Part shown: positions 22,228 through 25,654 of the stretch, piece by piece
How positions within the stretch are numbered: position 1 is the first letter of the stretch
How the letters are laid out: the number at the start of each line of letters is the position of its first letter
Assembly: GCA_045123975.1 (NCBI GenBank)
Contig: JBGVKV010000039.1
Span: forward strand, 1-25,654
Length of the DNA stretch: 25,654 nucleotides
Direction of reading: 5' to 3'
DNA from: SIG701 sp045123975
GTDB lineage: Bacteria > Bacillota > Clostridia > Oscillospirales > CAG-272
Program-made: the position numbers and the translations under genes
The notes under the pieces: model-generated
Databases searched by the model: none
What the model was told of the DNA's origin: nothing
The model's input: only the letters and a program-made list of their open reading frames with translations

Positions 22228-22263
22228 AAAGCGTTTGCTCCCTTTTTCGGTTGCAAACGCTTT
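22228..22263 (-). terminator. Terminator-like hairpin upstream of the cotJ leader
   Basis: AAAGCGTTTGC (22263-22253 complement side) pairs with GCAAACGCTTT (11 bp), loop 14 bases, followed on the minus strand by TTTTTGTG. No minus-strand gene lies upstream, so it would end antisense or leader transcription. The hairpin contains the -35 of the rnhA promoter. Confidence 0.45.
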
Positions 22264-22279
22264 GCTGATGTGATATAAT
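22251..22279 (+). promoter_or_regulatory. Promoter of the rnhA operon
   Basis: TTGCAA (22251-22256), 17-bp spacer, TATAAT (22274-22279) with extended -10 TGA. A ribosome-binding site and TTG start follow at 22305-22318. Confidence 0.85.
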
Positions 22280-22315
22280 GGAATCAACGAAATTCCGTTT
22301 GTTCGGAGGACTGTT

Positions 22316-22756
22316 TTGAAACACGTAGATATATATACCGACGGCTCTTGCCGATTCAATCCCGGCCCCGGCGGCTGGGGCGCGATCCTTTTGTATAAGG
22401 GGCGTGAACTGGCACTGAGCGGTGGCGAGGCATCCACCACCAATAATCGTATGGAGCTTCTTTCCGTCATCTCCGCCCTGGAGCGACTGAAGGAGCCTTG
22501 CGAGATCACCCTCACCTCCGATTCCAAATACGTTTTGGACGGGCTGTCCAAGGGATGGGCAAAGTCCTGGCGGAGCAAAGGATGGAAACGGAGCGACGGA
22601 TCTCCCGCTTTGAATCCCGATTTATGGGGACGGCTTCTCGATTTATGCGAGGAGCATACCATTGAATACGTATGGGTGAAAGGCCACGCCGGGCATCCCT
22701 ACAACGAGCGGTGTGACAGTATGGCGCAGGCGGAGTCGGCAAAGTATGTGGAGTGA
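22316..22756 (+). CDS. rnhA: Ribonuclease HI
   Basis: RNase HI cuts the RNA of RNA-DNA hybrids in the cytoplasm (primer removal, R-loops). The 146-residue protein carries all catalytic residues: Asp9 (IYTDGSC), Glu47 (NRMELLS), Asp69 (LTSDSKY) and Asp134 (ERCDSMA), and also His124 and Asn130 (VKGHAGHPYNE). The basic KSWRSKGWKRSDG handle region near 83-95 is present, as in E. coli type enzymes. Length is normal. The start is TTG 22316, five bases after GGAGGA; no ATG fits. The next gene overlaps its end by 11 bases. Confidence 0.96.
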   Translation: MKHVDIYTDGSCRFNPGPGGWGAILLYKGRELALSGGEASTTNNRMELLSVISALERLKEPCEITLTSDSKYVLDGLSKGWAKSWRSKGWKRSDGSPALNPDLWGRLLDLCEEHTIEYVWVKGHAGHPYNERCDSMAQAESAKYVE

Positions 22757-23057
22757 GTTTCTTTACGAGTACGGGACCGTTTTGTATATGGCGGTGCTGG
22801 GGTACTTTTGTCTGATATCCCTGATTGCCGCCACGGTAACCGTGGCAGACAAGCTCCGTGCCCCCAATCCCGCAAAACGCCGGGTTCCGGAAAACACGCT
22901 TCTGCTACTGTCCGCCTTGGGCGGGTCCGTGGCTATGTTCGTGACGATGCTGATGATCCGTCACAAGACCCGTCACAGCAAATTCATGATTGGAATTCCG
23001 ATCATAATCCTGTTCCAGGCCGTAGTGCTTCTGTATGTGTCAGGGGTTATCGGCTGA
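22746..23057 (+). CDS. DUF1294 membrane protein
   Basis: This 103-residue protein has three membrane segments: about 7-30 (TVLYMAVLGYFCLISLIAAT), 50-68 (TLLLLSALGGSVAMFVTMLM) and 80-100 (IGIPIIILFQAVVLLYVSG). The DUF1294 signature is clear: DKLRA, RRVPENTLLLLSALGGS and MIRHKTRHSKF. Function is unknown. I place the start at ATG 22746, within the end of rnhA, with GGAG ten bases upstream; the frame is open further back to 22713 but only inside rnhA. Its last 18 bases overlap the end of comEC on the other strand, with no terminator between. Confidence 0.88.
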   Translation: MWSEFLYEYGTVLYMAVLGYFCLISLIAATVTVADKLRAPNPAKRRVPENTLLLLSALGGSVAMFVTMLMIRHKTRHSKFMIGIPIIILFQAVVLLYVSGVIG

Positions 23058-25316
23058 CGGAGGGCGCAGGGTGAAGCGGACGGCTTTGTCGGTGACTATC
23101 GCGGTGGCGTTTGCCGCTTCGGACTGGAGCGCGGGGGAGGCAAAGTCATAAGAGTCCCCTCGGAAAACCATTCGCTCCGCGTTTTTAGGCCCATCAAAAT
23201 CCTGTTTGTAAATGGGGCCGTGGACGCCGAATATCACCGCGGCAGAGCCGTCGGCTTGGAGATGCATTTTCTCTTCGGCGGAGGCACCGACGTAGGCAAT
23301 CCCGTGGCCGTAAGCACTTACGTGTATTCCGAGGATTGGATGAGTGGAGCGCTTCAGTGTGTCTGTGTCAATGTGGAGAGTTGTGTCGAAAAATGAAATA
23401 CCCGTTTCTCCCCGTGTGTATGTGCGTACGGGGATATTTTTCTTTTCCGCAATCTCCGTCAGGGAGAGAACAATATTTTCTTCTGCCTCGTTTTCCGGCC
23501 CAGGAAGGATCAGCATCCGCACGTAAGCCGTGTCGCTGAGCCGGTCAAAGGATTGCACGTGCCGCTTGTGCAGATGGGTGAGCAGCAGAGCGTGCAACTC
23601 GGTGGATCCCACATCCCTGGCAAAACAGTAGGCGTAGTTGATGGCGGAATAGGATCCGTTTGAAATATCGCACAGCAGCGTCTTTCCGTTTTCTGATATA
23701 AGAATGGCTTCGTTTGTTCCTTTCAGCGTGGACGTGACGGTCACACGACCCTCGTGCAGTTTCTGCTCTGCCGCGATCAGAGTGCCGGCCAGAGCGTGCA
23801 GGGAAAGGACAGCGCATAAAGCAAGGGCGATCTGCTTCCGTCGGTGCATTACGGGAGTGAGCAGGAACAGGGCGGCAACGGCCAAAGCGAAATACGGCGC
23901 CCAGCCTTGGTGCAGGGATACGGTTGTGTGAGGAATCTGCGCAATCCATTCCGCCAGATCGGTTGTAATGCGGCTTGCCGCGTTGAGCGCAAACGCCAAT
24001 GCTGTGGAAAGAATGGGAACGTAGCGGAAGATCAGCAAGAGTGGCGTCAGGGAGAGGATCAGTGCGATCAAAGGGGAAAACAGCACCGTGGTGATTGGTG
24101 CAAGTAGAGATACCTCACCGAAATAACGGCACAGAAAGGGAAGCAGTGTCCATTGGATACAAACGGCTAAAAGAACCGGAGCAAGCATCTTCACACAGAT
24201 CCTCCGGCCGCGGCCCGGTTTGGTTTCCGTTTTCCATATGCGCATAGCGTGCATAAAACAGGCGATGGCCAAAACGGCCGTGGCAGATAATTGGAGGGCG
24301 GCAGAGTAGAATTGCGACGGGTTAAAGAGACAGATGAGAAACACTGCCACGCCCAAGGCGGTGGGCATATCGCTTGTCCGATCGAACGCGATGGCCGCAT
24401 AGGCTATGAGCATCATAATACCTGCCCGCAATACGGAGGGGGATAAAGAGCACAGCAGCATATACATAACGGCCAAAAGCGACAGCGGGATCAGGCGGAG
24501 CTTTTTGTTCGGGATAAAATACCCCAGCAGCTTCTCTGCGGCACCGAGTAAAACGGAAAAATGAAATCCGCTGATGGCCAGAAGGTGGGAGATGCCCAAT
24601 CGCTGAAAATCGCGGGAGAGGGAGTCGGGAAGCTGGGTGCGGTCCCCCAGGAATAATGCCGCGGGCAGCGCGGCACTCTCGCGCCCCAATTCCAGCCGCA
24701 AAGCGGCAGATAAATATTCACGCCATTCCGCAAACAAACTCTGTATCGGCGTGGTGCCTGTTTGGAGAATGTCTATGTTATCCGTTTCGGCGCATAGCGC
24801 AATTCCCAAAGAAGAATAGTATCGGCGAAGCGGGAAGGTGCCGTCGGTTTCCGCCGGCTCGGTGAGGAACACGTCGCATCGGATCCGATCTCCCACGGAC
24901 AACTCAGTGTCGGCACATTCCAGAAGAATTTTCATCCGCGCAGCGGAGCCGTCGATTTCCGTCACCTGTGCTTTGTATCCGGCGGAGTAAGGACTGGTAT
25001 ACATCCTTTCCGTTACGGTTGCGATGACGGTGTGGTTGGTTTCGGCGTAGTTTGCGATATTCCTGCGCAGATATCCGTCGGCATACAAGGAAACAAGAAT
25101 CGTGCCGGCCAGAGCGGCAGCCGACACGATACGAATAACTGTAAGGATTTTGGCGGGAAGTCGCTTTAGCCATGGAAGGATACATATGGGGAAGAGCAGT
25201 GCGGAACCGATCAGCATCGCAATCCTCGACGTGAATGAGAGGGATGCGGCACAAAAACCGGCATAAATTGCCGCCAGAGTGAATAAAGCGGCTTTTCTGT
25301 GTAATAATGTATCCAT
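23040..25316 (-). CDS. comEC: ComEC/Rec2 DNA uptake channel with degenerate nuclease-like domain
   Basis: ComEC forms the membrane channel that brings single-stranded DNA into naturally competent cells. The 758-residue protein has N-terminal membrane helices, a DUF4131/OB-fold region (about 90-185), the Competence domain with HLLAISGFHFSVL (near 244-256) and SPSVLRAGIMM (near 292-302), and about ten membrane helices to 510. The C-terminal part (about 520-758) has the metallo-beta-lactamase layout, but the metal motif is HLHKRH at 581-586 where HxHxDH is usual. Further on, the GD and HHGS elements read YVGAS and FGVHGP. This domain is probably inactive. The start has GGAG about eight bases upstream and a strong promoter. 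No comEA or other competence gene is in the window. Confidence 0.93.
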   Translation of the reverse strand: MDTLLHRKAALFTLAAIYAGFCAASLSFTSRIAMLIGSALLFPICILPWLKRLPAKILTVIRIVSAAALAGTILVSLYADGYLRRNIANYAETNHTVIATVTERMYTSPYSAGYKAQVTEIDGSAARMKILLECADTELSVGDRIRCDVFLTEPAETDGTFPLRRYYSSLGIALCAETDNIDILQTGTTPIQSLFAEWREYLSAALRLELGRESAALPAALFLGDRTQLPDSLSRDFQRLGISHLLAISGFHFSVLLGAAEKLLGYFIPNKKLRLIPLSLLAVMYMLLCSLSPSVLRAGIMMLIAYAAIAFDRTSDMPTALGVAVFLICLFNPSQFYSAALQLSATAVLAIACFMHAMRIWKTETKPGRGRRICVKMLAPVLLAVCIQWTLLPFLCRYFGEVSLLAPITTVLFSPLIALILSLTPLLLIFRYVPILSTALAFALNAASRITTDLAEWIAQIPHTTVSLHQGWAPYFALAVAALFLLTPVMHRRKQIALALCAVLSLHALAGTLIAAEQKLHEGRVTVTSTLKGTNEAILISENGKTLLCDISNGSYSAINYAYCFARDVGSTELHALLLTHLHKRHVQSFDRLSDTAYVRMLILPGPENEAEENIVLSLTEIAEKKNIPVRTYTRGETGISFFDTTLHIDTDTLKRSTHPILGIHVSAYGHGIAYVGASAEEKMHLQADGSAAVIFGVHGPIYKQDFDGPKNAERMVFRGDSYDFASPALQSEAANATAIVTDKAVRFTLRPPSADNP

Positions 25317-25352
25317 AAGCGGCTCCGGGTTCGGTGATTTCTACATTTATAT

Positions 25353-25381
25353 ATTATATAGATGTACGCGAAATATGTCAA
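25353..25381 (-). promoter_or_regulatory. Promoter of comEC
   Basis: Minus strand: consensus TTGACA (25381-25376), 17-bp spacer, consensus TATAAT (25358-25353). This is among the strongest promoters in the window. Confidence 0.88.
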
Positions 25382-25426
25382 GTAATTGTCCGGGTAAAAA
25401 ATATTGAGAAAAATCGAAAAATGGAG

Positions 25427-25455
25427 TTGACAAAATGGAGAGGAGGTGGTATACT
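25427..25455 (+). promoter_or_regulatory. rRNA operon promoter P1
   Basis: TTGACA (25427-25432), 17-bp spacer, TATACT (25450-25455), with A tracts upstream at 25396, 25409 and 25417. A small GC hairpin CTCGC-AA-GCGAG follows downstream. Confidence 0.85.
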
Positions 25456-25532
25456 CATAAAGCGCTCGAAAAGAGTGTGACCTCGCAAGCGAGTCGATAC
25501 GGAAAAAACTCGAAAAAAGTTTCAAAAAGGTA

Positions 25533-25561
25533 TTGACAAAGGGAGGACGAGGTGATATAAT
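25533..25561 (+). promoter_or_regulatory. rRNA operon promoter P2
   Basis: TTGACA (25533-25538), 17-bp spacer, TATAAT (25556-25561) with extended -10 TGA. Three A tracts at 25503-25508, 25513-25518 and 25524-25528 repeat about every 10.5 bases just upstream, as in an UP element or curved DNA. P1 lies 106 bases upstream. Confidence 0.9.
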
Positions 25562-25567
25562 ATACAA

Positions 25568-25654
25568 GCTGTCCGCGAGACAGCGAAGCTCCTTGAAAAT
25601 TGAACAACAAGACAACGCTATTTCCTTTAACAAGGAAGTAGACAAGACTCCAAA
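25568..25654 (+). other. Leader of a ribosomal RNA operon, 16S gene just outside
   Basis: A hairpin GCTGTC-CGCGA-GACAGC (25568-25584) follows P2, then CTCCTTGAAAATTGAACAAC, which is the usual pre-16S leader with an antitermination-like box in Firmicutes. No part of the 16S gene itself is reached. Confidence 0.85.

Noticed and set aside
25211..25645. Open frame on the minus strand across the rrn promoters and comEC start
   Set aside because: It runs opposite two strong promoters and the rRNA leader, with no coding features of its own.

Overview
The window looks like chromosome of a spore-forming Clostridia (Firmicutes), probably an anaerobic gut-type lineage near Oscillospirales or Christensenellales. 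That placement is inference. It rests on a cotJ spore-coat operon, SleB-type hydrolase, Rnf subunits, a lysine riboswitch ahead of dapAB, a DUF6472 gene, strong GGAGG ribosome-binding sites and many sigma-A promoters with exact 17-bp spacers. Coding is dense on both strands, and most convergent gene pairs share one bidirectional terminator. I see no phage, IS element or CRISPR array.

Layout. 1-560: end of a membrane-protein gene, then a tRNA-Met/tRNA-Glu pair on the minus strand. 576-2350: a XerC/D-type recombinase (minus) and a divergent small membrane protein (plus). 2424-5876: a short Rnf operon with rnfC, rnfD and then, where rnfG would normally be, a membrane-anchored protein made largely of about 20 six-residue Glu/Thr/Asp/Pro repeats; rnfGEAB are absent here. 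5916-8290: a SanA/YdcF-like gene (minus), divergent from an acyltransferase-3 and a FlaR-like P-loop kinase. 8328-13676: a minus-strand run, probably co-transcribed, of solute-binding lipoprotein, serine hydrolase, HAD phosphatase, YgjP-type metallopeptidase, Nudix hydrolase and DUF6472 protein. 13801-17342: a SleB-type cell-wall hydrolase (plus) convergent with a large secreted acetylesterase-like lipoprotein (minus). 17538-20773: queA (minus), and divergently a lysine riboswitch with a terminator, then dapA and dapB for lysine/diaminopimelate synthesis. 20809-22111: cotJA-cotJB-cotJC (minus) with a hairpin-rich leader. 22251-23057: rnhA and a DUF1294 membrane protein (plus), overlapping tail-to-tail with comEC (minus, to 25316). 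25380-25654: tandem ribosomal RNA promoters and the leader of an rrn operon whose 16S gene lies just past the window.

The most unusual points are the incomplete Rnf operon with its repeat protein, an N-terminal acidic extension on RnfD, a ComEC whose nuclease-like domain has lost its metal-site Asp, and the stack of hairpins in the cotJ leader. The lysine riboswitch is a known class but is well preserved and was found from sequence alone. Stretches over 300 bases without a gene are 224-575 (two tRNAs, their promoter and terminator), 18642-19051 (riboswitch region) and 25317-25654 (comEC and rrn promoters).
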